Below are positions 51,518 through 60,885 of a stretch of DNA of 64,000 nt, piece by piece. The notes under the pieces are model-generated. The model was not told where the DNA came from. It searched no databases and was given only the letters and a program-made list of their open reading frames with translations. The stretch is from the NCBI RefSeq assembly GCF_004327285.1, contig NZ_QJUI01000006.1, positions 186,001 to 250,000 on the forward strand, read 5' to 3'. This stretch comes from Phytopseudomonas daroniae. Its GTDB lineage: Bacteria > Pseudomonadota > Gammaproteobacteria > Pseudomonadales > Pseudomonadaceae. The position numbers and the translations under genes were made by a program. How positions within the stretch are numbered: the stretch's first letter is position 1; the number at the start of each line of letters is the position of its first letter.

Positions 51518-52276
51518 TCAGAGCTGGTCGCCTTGCAAGCCGGCGTAGAGACGGGTCATTTCGTTGAGCTGGCGGAACATCGACTCGGCATTCACGGCGA
51601 CGATGGTCGGCACGAAGTCCTTGGAGGCGAAGGCCTTGCTCGCGAACTGCCAGCGCGCGTCGGTCTTGCGTAGCGCTACCGCGATCTCTTCGTTCGGCGC
51701 ACCGGCGGCCTGCAGCTCCTTCATGATGCTGTCGAACTCCTTCACCGAGGCGTCGAAGCTGGCATCCAGATCAGGCGCTTGCACGCCCCAGGCACGAGCC
51801 ATGTAGAACATCGCGGTACGCTGGGTCAGCACACGGTTCCAGCCACTGCGGTTGATCGAGTGCGAGGCCGCGTCGCCATTGTGCTTCTCGAACAGGTCGG
51901 TAACGTGCTGGCACTGCTTCACCAATTCCTCGGCCTTGGCCAGCATGGCCGGCGCCTGAGCCTTGTCCGGTGTGGCGGTGATCATGTCGCGATAGGCAGA
52001 CCAGATCACTTCGACCTGGCCCAGTGCAGCGAGGACTTCGTCGTTGGTGGGGTGGGCCTTGAGCTTGGCGTGGTGATCTTCGAACAGGGCGATGCTGGTG
52101 TTGAGCTGCTTGATCGCGTCATCGACCTTCACGTCGGAGCCGATCATCAGGTAATCCTTGGCCATGATCTGGCCCAGGCTGCGCTGCAGGCCGGCCATGT
52201 TCATTGCTTCCAGCGGGGTCATCTGCGCCCAGCTGGCGCAACTGATCAGGCTGAGCCCCAGCAGGAGCGTTCGCAT
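51518..52276 (-). CDS. Secreted PilJ N-terminal-domain protein
   Basis: A 252-residue protein; start at 52276 with GCGAACGCTCCTGC upstream as a weak site. A signal peptide (about 1-17, ending SWA) is followed by two helical repeats of the type IV pili methyl-accepting N-terminal (PilJ_N) pattern: MNMAGLQRSLGQIMAKDYLM and LNTSIALFEDHHAKLKAH, then NRSGWNRVLTQRTAMFYMAR. In chemoreceptors this domain senses outside the membrane; here there is no membrane anchor or signalling domain, so it is a free periplasmic sensor domain. Function unknown. Confidence 0.75.
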   Translation of the reverse strand: MRTLLLGLSLISCASWAQMTPLEAMNMAGLQRSLGQIMAKDYLMIGSDVKVDDAIKQLNTSIALFEDHHAKLKAHPTNDEVLAALGQVEVIWSAYRDMITATPDKAQAPAMLAKAEELVKQCQHVTDLFEKHNGDAASHSINRSGWNRVLTQRTAMFYMARAWGVQAPDLDASFDASVKEFDSIMKELQAAGAPNEEIAVALRKTDARWQFASKAFASKDFVPTIVAVNAESMFRQLNEMTRLYAGLQGDQL

Positions 52277-52564
52277 GCAACGTTTAATCAACTCGATATC
52301 CTCGTGCGCTCTGAGGGCCGACCAGCGATGCAGACACACCACTGGAGAGCGGGGCGCACGACGATGGTTGACCTGAGTGAATACTGGAGCGCGGCGGCAG
52401 CCAGGACTGCCAACATTCCGACGCCAGCGATTGTTGAATTCTACTCCATAAGGCCCGTCGTTGACGTGTCGCCGGTGCGCGATAGGTTGCCGTCTGGCGG
52501 GTGAAAACAGAGATTGGTGACGCCCGTCACATTGCCCGATGCTCGCCTGCCCTGCTCCACCAGC
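52277..52564. other. Spacer upstream of the PilJ-N gene
   Basis: About 290 bases with the promoter of the minus-strand PilJ-N gene. No complete gene or repeat was recognised; short frames lack coding character. Confidence 0.35.
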
Positions 52565-52680
52565 TCAATACGCTCGCAGGCCGAACAGGTAGCCCTGAAA
52601 ATACGCGCGACCTTGCGCCTCGAGCTGCTCGAACCGGGCTTCGGTCTCCACGCCGCCTTCGGCGGGTCTTGATCCGCAGG
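52565..52680 (-). pseudogene. EAL-domain C-terminal remnant
   Basis: A minus-strand frame ending at TGA (52565-52567) reads AEGGVETEARFEQLEAQGRA then YFQGYLFGLRAY. That is the end of a cyclic-di-GMP phosphodiesterase EAL domain (xAEGVET-x9-xGxxxxQGYLF). It has one residue more than usual within AEGGVET and no upstream domain. The sequence to the right, to about 52898, has no recognisable coding content. Confidence 0.6.
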
Positions 52681-52898
52681 CTGCCGCCGCTCATGCCGGT
52701 GACAGCGAGCGGCTGTCCGCCTGACTGGAGCAGGCATACAGCTTCGTCCACGCGCCGGTCGGGCGGGGGATTCTACCGCGCAAGATAGCACAGAGCCATC
52801 AGGCCATGACCGAACGGTCAGCCTGCCGAGGGCGAAGCAAGCGGGAAGCGGCGGCAAGCAGTCACCTCTCCTGCCGTGGCAGGAGGAGGTGTGCAGGG

Positions 52899-53672
52899 TC
52901 AAGATGCCTTGTTGGCCTCGGCTGCCGCCTTGCGGCGGGCGCGGCGAGACAGCATGTTGAGCGCCTCGATCACCGCCGAGAACGCCATCGCTGCATAGAT
53001 GTAGCCCTTCGGCACATGGGCGCCAAAGCCTTCGGCGATCAGCGTCATGCCGATCATGATCAAGAAACCCAGCGCCAGCATCACCACCGTCGGGTTGTTG
53101 TTGATGAAGCGCGCCAGGGGCTCGGCGGCCAGCAGCATCACGGTGACGGCGGCGACCACGGCGATGACCATGATCGGTACATGGGACGTCATGCCCACGG
53201 CGGTGATGATGCTGTCGACCGAGAACACCAGGTCGAGCAGCAGGATCTGCACGATGGCGGCGCTGAATCCCAGAGTCGCGGCACGCCCGACGAACATGTC
53301 GCCTTCCGGTTCCGGATCCATGGAGTGATGGATTTCCTTGGTTGCCTTCCACAGCAGGAACAGGCCACCGGCGATAAGGATGATGTCCTTCCAGGAGAAG
53401 GCCTGGCCGAACAGCTCGATCACCGGCTCGACCAACTGGACGATCCACGCCACCGTACCGAGCAGCACCAGGCGCAGGATCAGCGCCGCACCAATGCCCA
53501 GGCGCCGTGCCTTGGCACGCTGATGCTCGGGTAGCTTGTTGGTGAGGATGGAGATGAAGATCAGGTTGTCGATGCCCAGTACCACTTCCATGACCATCAG
53601 GGTGGCCAGGGCGACCCAGGCAGTGGGGTCGCTCGTCAGTTGCAGGAGATAGTCCACGGTCACGCACTTCAT
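52899..53672 (-). CDS. TerC-family membrane protein
   Basis: A 257-residue membrane protein with about seven hydrophobic segments. The paired acidic motifs [15 protein letters not shown] and [14 protein letters not shown] each have the conserved Asp of the TerC family (D-N and D-S), and a third LSRRARRK tail follows. TerC homologues such as Alx and MeeF export manganese or assist secreted metalloproteins. A manganese riboswitch, present upstream of some relatives, was looked for and not seen. It is monocistronic. Confidence 0.9.
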   Translation of the reverse strand: MKCVTVDYLLQLTSDPTAWVALATLMVMEVVLGIDNLIFISILTNKLPEHQRAKARRLGIGAALILRLVLLGTVAWIVQLVEPVIELFGQAFSWKDIILIAGGLFLLWKATKEIHHSMDPEPEGDMFVGRAATLGFSAAIVQILLLDLVFSVDSIITAVGMTSHVPIMVIAVVAAVTVMLLAAEPLARFINNNPTVVMLALGFLIMIGMTLIAEGFGAHVPKGYIYAAMAFSAVIEALNMLSRRARRKAAAEANKAS

Positions 53673-53780
53673 GGCTGAACGGAATGCGCATTCTCGACCT
53701 TTGCAGAACCGACAAATACGACAAGTTGCAACAATTGATTTCAGCCTTCCATAGGGCTGTAACCCCCGCAGGACAGGTGC

Positions 53781-55502
53781 TTAGCGCGCCAGCAGGACAA
53801 CCACGCACACCGCCAGCACGGCACTGATCACCTTCCAGAACAACAATGGATTGCGCTCCATCAACGGCGGCCGGCGACTGTCGAGAAAGGCCTGGCTGGG
53901 ATGACGCAGTTCGTGAACGAATTCGGCGGGTTCGTCGTAGCGCTTGAGCGGGTTGGGTTGAGTGGCCTTGCGCAGCACATCGTCGATCCACGCCGGCAGC
54001 TCGCGCTCGACGTGGCGGATCGGCCGGTAGCGCAGGCGATTCTGCGCTGCCCGGGTACGTGTCCTGGCCACCTCGGCGCCGAAGGGCAATTGCCCGCTGA
54101 GCATCTGGTAGGTGATCACCCCCAGGGAAAACACATCGCTGCGCACCGTGGCGGGCTCAGCGAGAAAGTACTCCGGCGCCATGTACTGCACGGTGCCCAG
54201 CATTTCACGCTGCGCCAGCGGTGCGGTGAGTTCCTGCAGACCCGCCACGCGGGTGGCGCCGAAGTCGATAATCTTCACCGTGCCGGTGGTGTCGATCATC
54301 ACATTGGCCGGGCGCAGATCCTGGTGCAGCATTTCCAGGCGGTGAAAGGCGCGTAGCCCCTTGGCGATCTGCTCGACGATGGCACGCACGGTTTCCAGGT
54401 CGGGGCTGGGATGATCGATCATCCACTGCGCCAGGGTCTGGCCTTCGACGAACTCGCTGACGCAATACAGATAGTTGCGCTTGCGTGTCTGCGGGCAAGG
54501 CTTGAGCACATGGGCGCTGTCGATGCGCCGGGCGATCCACTCCTCGGTAAGAAAACGCTCCAGATAGCGGGAGTCGTGCTGCAAATCGAGCGACGGGGTC
54601 TTGATCACCACCGCGCCGCCGCTTTGCTCGTCGGTGGCCAGGTATACATGGCTGCGACTGCTGGCATGCAGAGACCTGACGATACGATAACCGTCGAAGG
54701 GCATGCGCGCCTCGAGAATCGGCGGACAAGGCAATTCACCCAGGCGGTGCCGCACATCATCGGCCTCGGCCTGGGGCAGTTGATCGATGCGCACGATCTG
54801 CAGGGTCAGATTGTCATCGCTGCCCTGCTCGTAGGCCTCGGCGACGATGGTGCGTGCGGCCTGGGGCAGATCCTCGGCGTGCTCGGCGATGCACTCGATG
54901 ATCTGCCGCGCACCGACGTACTCGTAGACACCATCGGTGGCCAGCACGAAGACGTCCCCCGGATCGACGGCCAACGCCTGGTAGTCCACCTCCAGCTGCG
55001 GCTGGATACCCAGCGCCCGGCTCAGGTAGCTCTTGTCCTGGCCAAGCCACAGGCGATGATCCTGGGTCAGTTGCTCCAGGGCGCCATCACGCAGGCGATA
55101 GATACGGGTGTCGCCGGCGTGAAACAGGTGCGCCGTGGTGGACTTGATCACCAGCGCACTGAGGGTGCACACATAGCCACGATCCATGTCGTAGCGATGC
55201 AGGCCTTGCCGGGTCTGGGCGTAGAGCCAGGCATTGGTGGCGCTGAGCACGCGCATCACCGATTTCTTCACCGACCAGGCTTCGCTGGTGCTGAAGTAGT
55301 CGGAGAGGAACGCCGCCACCGCCGTTTCACTGGCGATGTGGCTGACCTCGCTGCTGCTGATGCCATCGGCCAGGGCGATGGCGATGCCCTTACTGCTCAA
55401 TTGCGGTTCGCATGGCACGCACAGGCCATGGAAATCCTGATTGCGCGCCTTGCGACCCTTGTCGGAATGCTGGCCGATGCTGACCTGCAGTTGGCCCTTC
55501 AT
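53781..55502 (-). CDS. Bifunctional PP2C-type phosphatase / serine-threonine kinase with C-terminal membrane anchor
   Basis: A 573-residue fusion. The N-terminal PP2C domain (residues about 5-240) has ALADGISSSEVS, FHAGDTRIYRL and SDDNLTLQI, with the metal-binding aspartates. The C-terminal kinase has the ATP Lys in AVVIKTPS, catalytic Asp in LHQDLRPANVMID and DFGATR. A single membrane segment (LLFWKVISAVLAVCVVVLLA) ends the protein. Numbering assumes the ATG at 55502; a start at 55535 is possible. It follows the nitrite-channel and nirBD genes; the Pseudomonas core genome has the same kind of gene beside nirBD, suggesting post-translational control of nitrite assimilation. Confidence 0.88.
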   Translation of the reverse strand: MKGQLQVSIGQHSDKGRKARNQDFHGLCVPCEPQLSSKGIAIALADGISSSEVSHIASETAVAAFLSDYFSTSEAWSVKKSVMRVLSATNAWLYAQTRQGLHRYDMDRGYVCTLSALVIKSTTAHLFHAGDTRIYRLRDGALEQLTQDHRLWLGQDKSYLSRALGIQPQLEVDYQALAVDPGDVFVLATDGVYEYVGARQIIECIAEHAEDLPQAARTIVAEAYEQGSDDNLTLQIVRIDQLPQAEADDVRHRLGELPCPPILEARMPFDGYRIVRSLHASSRSHVYLATDEQSGGAVVIKTPSLDLQHDSRYLERFLTEEWIARRIDSAHVLKPCPQTRKRNYLYCVSEFVEGQTLAQWMIDHPSPDLETVRAIVEQIAKGLRAFHRLEMLHQDLRPANVMIDTTGTVKIIDFGATRVAGLQELTAPLAQREMLGTVQYMAPEYFLAEPATVRSDVFSLGVITYQMLSGQLPFGAEVARTRTRAAQNRLRYRPIRHVERELPAWIDDVLRKATQPNPLKRYDEPAEFVHELRHPSQAFLDSRRPPLMERNPLLFWKVISAVLAVCVVVLLAR

Positions 55503-55545
55503 CCCTGCCCGCAGCACTTCAGCGACAGCTTCCATCGATGAGGGC

Positions 55546-56358
55546 TCAGCTGAAGGAGCGTTTGGGCGCGGTTCTCACATGAGTGGTGTACAACGTCAGG
55601 CCGGTGAAGGCCAGGCCACCGACCAGGTTGCCCAGGGCCGTGGGAATCTCGTTCCAGAGCATGTAGTCCATCACCGAGAAATTACCGCCCAGAATGATGC
55701 CCGAGGGGAACAGGAACATGTTCACCACCGAGTGCTCGAAACCCATGAAGAAGAACAGCATGATCGGCATCCACATGGCGATGGTCTTGCCGCTGACCGT
55801 GGTGGAGATCATCGCGCCGACCACGCCCATGGATACCATCCAGTTGCACAGCACGCCGCGCAGGAAGATGGTCGCCCAGCCGGCCGCGCCATACTCGGCA
55901 TAGCCCAGGGTGCGGTCTTCGCCGATGTGCGAGATCTTCTCGCCGATCAGACCCGGGTCGGTGGAGAAACCATAGGTGAATACGAAGGCCATCATGAAGG
56001 CCACGGTCAGCGCGCCGGCGAAGTTACCGAGGAACACCAGGCCCCAGTTGCGCAATACACCACCCACGGTCACCCCAGGTCGACGATCGAGCAGCGCCAG
56101 CGGGGTGAGCATGAACACCCCGGTGAGCAGGTCGAAACCCATCAGGTAAAGCATCACGAAACCGACCGGAAACAGCACCGCGCCGAGCAGCGGCGAGCCC
56201 GTCTGCACACTGACGGCGATGGCGAATACCGCTGCCAGGGAGAGGATCGCCCCGGCCATGAAGGCGCGGATCAGGGTATCGCGGGTCGACATGAAGATCT
56301 TCGACTCGCCGGCATCCACCATCTTTGTGACGAATTCGGCAGGAACCAGGTAGGACAT
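55546..56358 (-). CDS. Formate/nitrite transporter (FNT) family channel
   Basis: A 270-residue channel with six membrane segments. The family motifs are GAVLFPVGFVMLYLMGFDLL, GNFAGALTVAF, LRGVLCNWMVSMGV and FFMGFEHSVVNMFLFPSG, the last holding the His that gates anions. Encoded after nirD and before the phosphatase/kinase, it is most likely a nitrite importer (NirC-like) that supplies the reductase. The gap to nirD is 83 bases. Confidence 0.92.
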   Translation of the reverse strand: MSYLVPAEFVTKMVDAGESKIFMSTRDTLIRAFMAGAILSLAAVFAIAVSVQTGSPLLGAVLFPVGFVMLYLMGFDLLTGVFMLTPLALLDRRPGVTVGGVLRNWGLVFLGNFAGALTVAFMMAFVFTYGFSTDPGLIGEKISHIGEDRTLGYAEYGAAGWATIFLRGVLCNWMVSMGVVGAMISTTVSGKTIAMWMPIMLFFFMGFEHSVVNMFLFPSGIILGGNFSVMDYMLWNEIPTALGNLVGGLAFTGLTLYTTHVRTAPKRSFS

Positions 56359-56441
56359 GGAGATGCTCTCTTTTCAAGTATTCGAAAGGGGTGAAATCAA
56401 TCAAGTAGGGTGGTTGGCGCGCCTGTTACCCGCTCTGACGA

Positions 56442-56822
56442 CTAGCCAGCCAGGCCGATTTCCACGGTGTCGCCATTGAGCCGCACCGGCCACACCCGCA
56501 GGCGCTGCTCCGGGTACTCCAGGCAACTGCCGTCGACCAGGCGGAAATGCTGTTTGTAGAGCGGCGAGGCAATCACCAGATCGCCCTTGATCTGGCCGAT
56601 CAGGCCACGGCCAATGACGTTGGCGCCGGATTTCGGATCGCGGTTTTCCACGGCGAACAGCTGCTCGCCGGCCTCGCTCTGCGGCAGATGGAACAGGGCG
56701 ATCTGCGCACCCTCGAGCCAGGCCACCACGCCCGAATTGGCAACCAGATCCTGGCTGCGGCAAAGTGGTCGCCACTCGGTGGCGGGAAGCGATTGGGCAC
56801 GCACGGCGTTGGACTGGCTCAT
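56442..56822 (-). CDS. nirD: Assimilatory nitrite reductase small subunit NirD
   Basis: A 126-residue Rieske-fold protein. As in most NirD proteins the cluster-binding Cys-His pairs are missing, while the fold residues (GANVIGRGLIGQIKGDLVIA and PLYKQHFRLVDGSCLEYPEQ) are kept. It assists NirB in reducing nitrite to ammonium with NADH. The start overlaps the nirB stop by one base (TGATG), so translation is coupled. Confidence 0.95.
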   Translation of the reverse strand: MSQSNAVRAQSLPATEWRPLCRSQDLVANSGVVAWLEGAQIALFHLPQSEAGEQLFAVENRDPKSGANVIGRGLIGQIKGDLVIASPLYKQHFRLVDGSCLEYPEQRLRVWPVRLNGDTVEIGLAG

Positions 56823-59395
56823 CAGAGCACCTCCTCGGTAACGGGGATCAGATGTAATTCACTGGCAGAAAGCGGACGGCGCTGACCACGCTCCTTGACG
56901 AAGTGGATGTCCGGATCGGCGCGCTTGTCGTTGACGAAGGTGCGGAAGCGCTTGAGCTTCTCCGGATCCTTGAGGGCGCCGGCCCACTCGCATTCGTAAC
57001 GGTCGACCACCAGCTGCATCTGCGCTTCCAGCTCATTGCCCAGGCCCAGGCTGTCGTCGAGGATCACCGCCTTGAGATAATCCAGGCCACCTTCCAGGGA
57101 CTCGCGCCACACCGAGGTGCGCTGCAGCTTGTCGGCGGTGCGTACGTAGAACATCAGCACACGGTCGATGGTGCGGATCAGCGCCGCGTCATCCAGGTCG
57201 GTGGCGAACAACTCGGCGTGCCGTGGGCGCATGCCGCCGTTGCCGCATACGTACAGGTTCCAGCCCTTGTCGGTGGCGATCACGCCGATGTCCTTGCTCT
57301 GCGCCTCGGCGCACTCACGGGTGCAGCCGCTGACCGCGAACTTGATCTTGTGCGGCGAGCGCAGGCCCTTGTAGCGATCTTCCAGACGCAGCGCCATGCC
57401 GACGCTGTCCTGCACACCGTAGCGGCACCAGGTGCTGCCCACGCAGGACTTCACGGTGCGCAGCGACTTGCCGTAGGCATGACCGGTCTCGAAGCCGGCT
57501 TTGATCAGCTCGCTCCAGATCTCCGGCAGTTCGTGCAGTTGCGCGCCGAACAGGTCGATACGCTGGCCGCCGGTGATCTTGGTGTAGAGATCGTATTTCT
57601 TCGCCACCGCACCGATGGCGATCAGCCCGTCCGGGGTGATCTCGCCGCCGGGAATACGCGGCACCACCGAATAGGTGCCGTTCTTCTGCATGTTGGCCAT
57701 GAAGGTGTCGTTGGTGTCCTGCAGTGGAATCAGCAGCGGATCGGTGATCGGCTGGTTCCAGCACGAGGCGAGGATCGAACCGACTGCCGGTTTGCAGATA
57801 TCGCAGCCGGTGTGGCCACGACCATGACGAACCAGCAGCTCTTCGAAACTGAGGATGCCTTCCACCCGGACGATGCCGTACAGCTCCTGGCGGGTGTGGG
57901 CGAAGTGCTCGCAGAGGCTCTTGTCCACCGCCACGCCACGGGCGCTCAGCTCATGCTCGAAGACCTGCTTGAGCAGGGCGCTGCAGCCACCGCAACCGCT
58001 ACCGGCCTTGGTGATGGCCTTCAGCTCGCCGAGGTCGGTGATGCCGGCGTCGACCTGGCAGCACACCGCGCCCTTGCTGACGTTGTGGCAGGAACAGATG
58101 GTCGCGCTGTCCGGCAGCGCATCGGCGCCCAGGGTCGGCGCGCCGTCGGAGAGCGGCAGGATCAGGCTGGACGGATCCTGGGGTAGCTTGATGCCGTTCT
58201 GGGCGTACTGCAGCAGGGTGTCGTAGTAACTGTTGTCGCCGACCAGCACCGCGCCGATGACGTGCTGGCCATCCGCCGAGACCACCAGGCGGCGGTAGCT
58301 GGCGTTGGCTTCGTCGATATAGCGGTAGCTCTTGGCGCCTGGCGTGGCGGCGTGGGCATCGCCGATGGAGCCGACGTCGACGCCAAGCAGCTTGAGCTTG
58401 GTCGACATGTCGGCGCCGGTGAACTGTTCATGGGCCTGACCCGCAAGCAGCGCGGCGAGATTACGGGCCATGGCGTAACCCGGCGCGACCAGGCCGAAGA
58501 CCATGCCATTCCAGGATGCGCATTCGCCGATGGCGAAGATCGCTGGGTCGCTGGTACGGCAATCGTTGTCGACCACCACACCACCGCGCGGCGCTATCTC
58601 CAGGCCGGCGGCGCGGCCAAGGGCGTCCTGCGGGCGAATACCAGCGGAAAACACGATCAGGTCGCTTTCCAGATACTCACATTTACCATCAGCGCCATCG
58701 CTGAATTTCATGCGATAGGCGTATTCCTCACCGATGACGATCTCCTGGGTGGCGCGCGACAGGTGCACGCCCACACCAAGGGCTTCGATGCGCGCCCGCA
58801 GCGCGTCGCCACCGTCGGCATCCAGCTGCACGGGCATCAGGCGTGGCGCGAACTCCACCACATGGGCTTCCAGGCCAAGGGACTTGAGGGCGTTGGCCGC
58901 CTCCAGACCGAGCAAGCCGCCACCGACCACCACGCCACGCCGGGCACTGGCCGCAGCGGCGCGGATGCCGTCGAGATCGTCCAGAGTACGGTAGACCAGG
59001 CGCGAATTGCCCTCGGCGCCAGGAATCGGCGGTACGAAAGGGTAGGAACCGGTGGCCAGCACCAGGCGGTCGTAGTGGCGGCGGCCGTGGGCGGTGACGA
59101 TCTCCTGGGCCTCACGGTCGATCTCCAGCACCTGTTCGCCCAGATGCAGGTGCACGCCATGACGGGCGTACAGGTCAGGCTCGCCAAGGGCCAGGGCTTC
59201 GGCGTCCTTGCCGGAGAAATACTCGGACAGGTGCACGCGGTCATAAGCGCGCTGGCGCTCTTCGCCATACACGTGCACCTGATAGCGCTGCAGGGCGCCA
59301 CTGGCGATCAACTGCTCCACACAGTGGTGGCCGACCATGCCGTTGCCGATGACGATCAGGCTCTCGCGCTTGATCGATGTGACGATGGAGTTCAT
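56822..59395 (-). CDS. nirB: NADH-dependent nitrite reductase large subunit NirB
   Basis: An 857-residue enzyme in three parts: an N-terminal FAD/NADH domain (IVIGNGMVGHHCVEQL and GGGLLGLEAANAL), a BFD-like iron-sulfur domain in the middle (TICSCHNVSKGAVC, GCGGC), and a C-terminal sirohaem/4Fe-4S domain with CVGSTWC and SGCTREC providing the four cysteines (C-x5-C and C-x3-C). It performs six-electron reduction of nitrite to ammonium in the cytoplasm. It heads the nirB-nirD-FNT-kinase operon; its leader carries a terminator hairpin likely to be under nitrate/nitrite antitermination control. Confidence 0.96.
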   Translation of the reverse strand: MNSIVTSIKRESLIVIGNGMVGHHCVEQLIASGALQRYQVHVYGEERQRAYDRVHLSEYFSGKDAEALALGEPDLYARHGVHLHLGEQVLEIDREAQEIVTAHGRRHYDRLVLATGSYPFVPPIPGAEGNSRLVYRTLDDLDGIRAAAASARRGVVVGGGLLGLEAANALKSLGLEAHVVEFAPRLMPVQLDADGGDALRARIEALGVGVHLSRATQEIVIGEEYAYRMKFSDGADGKCEYLESDLIVFSAGIRPQDALGRAAGLEIAPRGGVVVDNDCRTSDPAIFAIGECASWNGMVFGLVAPGYAMARNLAALLAGQAHEQFTGADMSTKLKLLGVDVGSIGDAHAATPGAKSYRYIDEANASYRRLVVSADGQHVIGAVLVGDNSYYDTLLQYAQNGIKLPQDPSSLILPLSDGAPTLGADALPDSATICSCHNVSKGAVCCQVDAGITDLGELKAITKAGSGCGGCSALLKQVFEHELSARGVAVDKSLCEHFAHTRQELYGIVRVEGILSFEELLVRHGRGHTGCDICKPAVGSILASCWNQPITDPLLIPLQDTNDTFMANMQKNGTYSVVPRIPGGEITPDGLIAIGAVAKKYDLYTKITGGQRIDLFGAQLHELPEIWSELIKAGFETGHAYGKSLRTVKSCVGSTWCRYGVQDSVGMALRLEDRYKGLRSPHKIKFAVSGCTRECAEAQSKDIGVIATDKGWNLYVCGNGGMRPRHAELFATDLDDAALIRTIDRVLMFYVRTADKLQRTSVWRESLEGGLDYLKAVILDDSLGLGNELEAQMQLVVDRYECEWAGALKDPEKLKRFRTFVNDKRADPDIHFVKERGQRRPLSASELHLIPVTEEVL

Positions 59396-59500
59396 AGCCT
59401 GCCCTCTGTCTGCTGCGCTATCACGGGTTTTTGCAACGCAAAAAAAAGACGCCTGGAGCTGCTAGCAGCTTCAGGCGTCTTTGCCTTGGATTCAGTCATG
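59396..59500 (-). promoter_or_regulatory. nirB: nirB leader with attenuator-type hairpin
   Basis: On the minus strand the leader has AAAGACGCCT (complement of 59473-59482), an inner palindrome AGCTGCTAGCAGCT and AGGCGTCTTT (complement of 59445-59454), followed by a T-run (complement of the A-run at 59441-59447). The hairpin ends about 45 bases before the nirB start, so it would stop transcription unless overridden. In nitrate-assimilation operons of Pseudomonas, Azotobacter and Klebsiella such leader terminators are bypassed by ANTAR proteins (NasT or NasR). No such regulator gene is in the window. Confidence 0.7.
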
Positions 59501-59997
59501 TAGTTTTGGGTGGATGGCGGGCTACGCTGCCCAGGCTCATCCCCCCAGCAGCCGAAGCGGCCAGGGCACCTGCAGGGTTATGGCAGGTCACGCAGAATGG
59601 ATAGCAGGTTGCATGCCAACGCCTGGATAAACGCTAGAGCGCAGGAGTGGCGAGGCTTTCAGGCAGGCGGACAGAAGATAAGCAGCATGAAATAAAGGAA
59701 TGCCGCGAACCAAAATGAAGCATATCGCCCCTCAAATCACCGTTTCGGGGCATACCGCAATTCCCAACACGGCAGCATGTGGCTCTGATCGATCAGGCAT
59801 AGAATCCGTTCATGCTCGCCAGCCAAAGCCAAGCGTTGACCGTGAGATGCGACAAAGCGCAAGCGGACGGTCGGTGACCCGCGTTGAACCATGGATCACG
59901 GCCTTCGGCCCCGGATTACGCCTGCGGCTAATCCAGGCTACATTCGTGCCAGGGATCCCGTAGGTTGGATTAGCGAAGCGTAATCCGACATTTGGCC
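59501..59997. other. Spacer upstream of nirB with dispersed repeats
   Basis: About 500 bases holding the nirB promoter on the left and, at about 59912-59941 and 59959-59990, related repeats (GGATTACGCCTGCGGCTAAT and CGTAGGTTGGATTAGCGAAG). Small frames here lack coding character. No clear sigma-54 element was identified. Confidence 0.45.
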
Positions 59998-60885
59998 TTA
60001 GCGCTCCCAAGGCGGCGGCGGTTCCTGATCCTTGGGTTCGTCCTCGGCGTTGAGCGCTGCCTGACGACGCGCTTCATCGGCCAGGGCAGCCTTGATCTCG
60101 CGCATCACCGCATCGACGTCGGCATCTTCCTCGGGGTCGTCGAACTCGCCGGTCAGCACGCTATCGGGTGTCAGCTTGCCGTCCTCGTACAGCGCCCACA
60201 TTTCCTTGGCGTACTTGCTGAACCTGAGCTCCGGCGCGAACTGGCCGAAATAGGCGGCCATGTTGCCGACGTCACGTTCGAGCATCTTGAACGCGTGGTT
60301 GTTGCCCGCCGCGTCCACCGCCTGGGGCAGATCGATGATCACCGGGCCTTCGGGGCCGAGCAGCACGTTGAATTCCGACAGGTCACCATGCACCAGGCCG
60401 GCGCAGAGCATCTTGACGATCTCGTCGATCATGAAAGCATGGAATTCGCGGGCGTCCTCGGGGTGCAGGTCGACGTCGTTGAGCCGCGGCGCCACACCAC
60501 CCTCGCCGTCGGTGACCAGCTCCATGAGCAGCACACCTTCGAGAAAGTCGTAGGGTTTGGGCACCCGAACCCCGGCATTGGCCAGGCGAAACAGGGCCGC
60601 CACCTCGGCATTCTGCCAGGCGTCTTCCTGGCCTTTGCGACCATATTTGGAGCCTTTGGCCATGGCCCGTGCGTCACGGCTGTTGCGTACCTTGCGACCT
60701 TCCTGATACTCGGCGGCCTGGCGGAAACCACGCTTGTTGGCCTCCTTGTAGACCTTGGCGCAGCGCAACTCGTTACCGCAACGCACGACATAGACCGCTG
60801 CTTCCTTGCCGCTCATCAAAGGGCGAATCACCTCGTCCACCAGGCCGTCCTCGACCAAGGGCTCAATGCGTTTTGGCGTCTTCAT
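59998..60885 (-). CDS. RIO1-family atypical serine kinase
   Basis: A 295-residue soluble kinase. The ATP loop contains GKEAAVYVVRCG with Lys44 in LRCAKVYKEA, the catalytic loop is LVHGDLSEFNVLL (Asp168, Asn173) and the metal-binding loop IIDLPQAVD (Asp185). The C-terminal tail is acidic then proline-rich (DEPKDQEPPPPWER). RIO kinases of eukaryotes and archaea mature the small ribosomal subunit; the bacterial ones are little studied. It is a single-gene unit. Confidence 0.92.
   Translation of the reverse strand: MKTPKRIEPLVEDGLVDEVIRPLMSGKEAAVYVVRCGNELRCAKVYKEANKRGFRQAAEYQEGRKVRNSRDARAMAKGSKYGRKGQEDAWQNAEVAALFRLANAGVRVPKPYDFLEGVLLMELVTDGEGGVAPRLNDVDLHPEDAREFHAFMIDEIVKMLCAGLVHGDLSEFNVLLGPEGPVIIDLPQAVDAAGNNHAFKMLERDVGNMAAYFGQFAPELRFSKYAKEMWALYEDGKLTPDSVLTGEFDDPEEDADVDAVMREIKAALADEARRQAALNAEDEPKDQEPPPPWER

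Noticed and set aside
53673..53780. Possible manganese (yybP-ykoY) riboswitch before terC
   Set aside because: The leader on the minus strand lacks the conserved loop sequences of that riboswitch and there is too little room for the full aptamer and expression platform.
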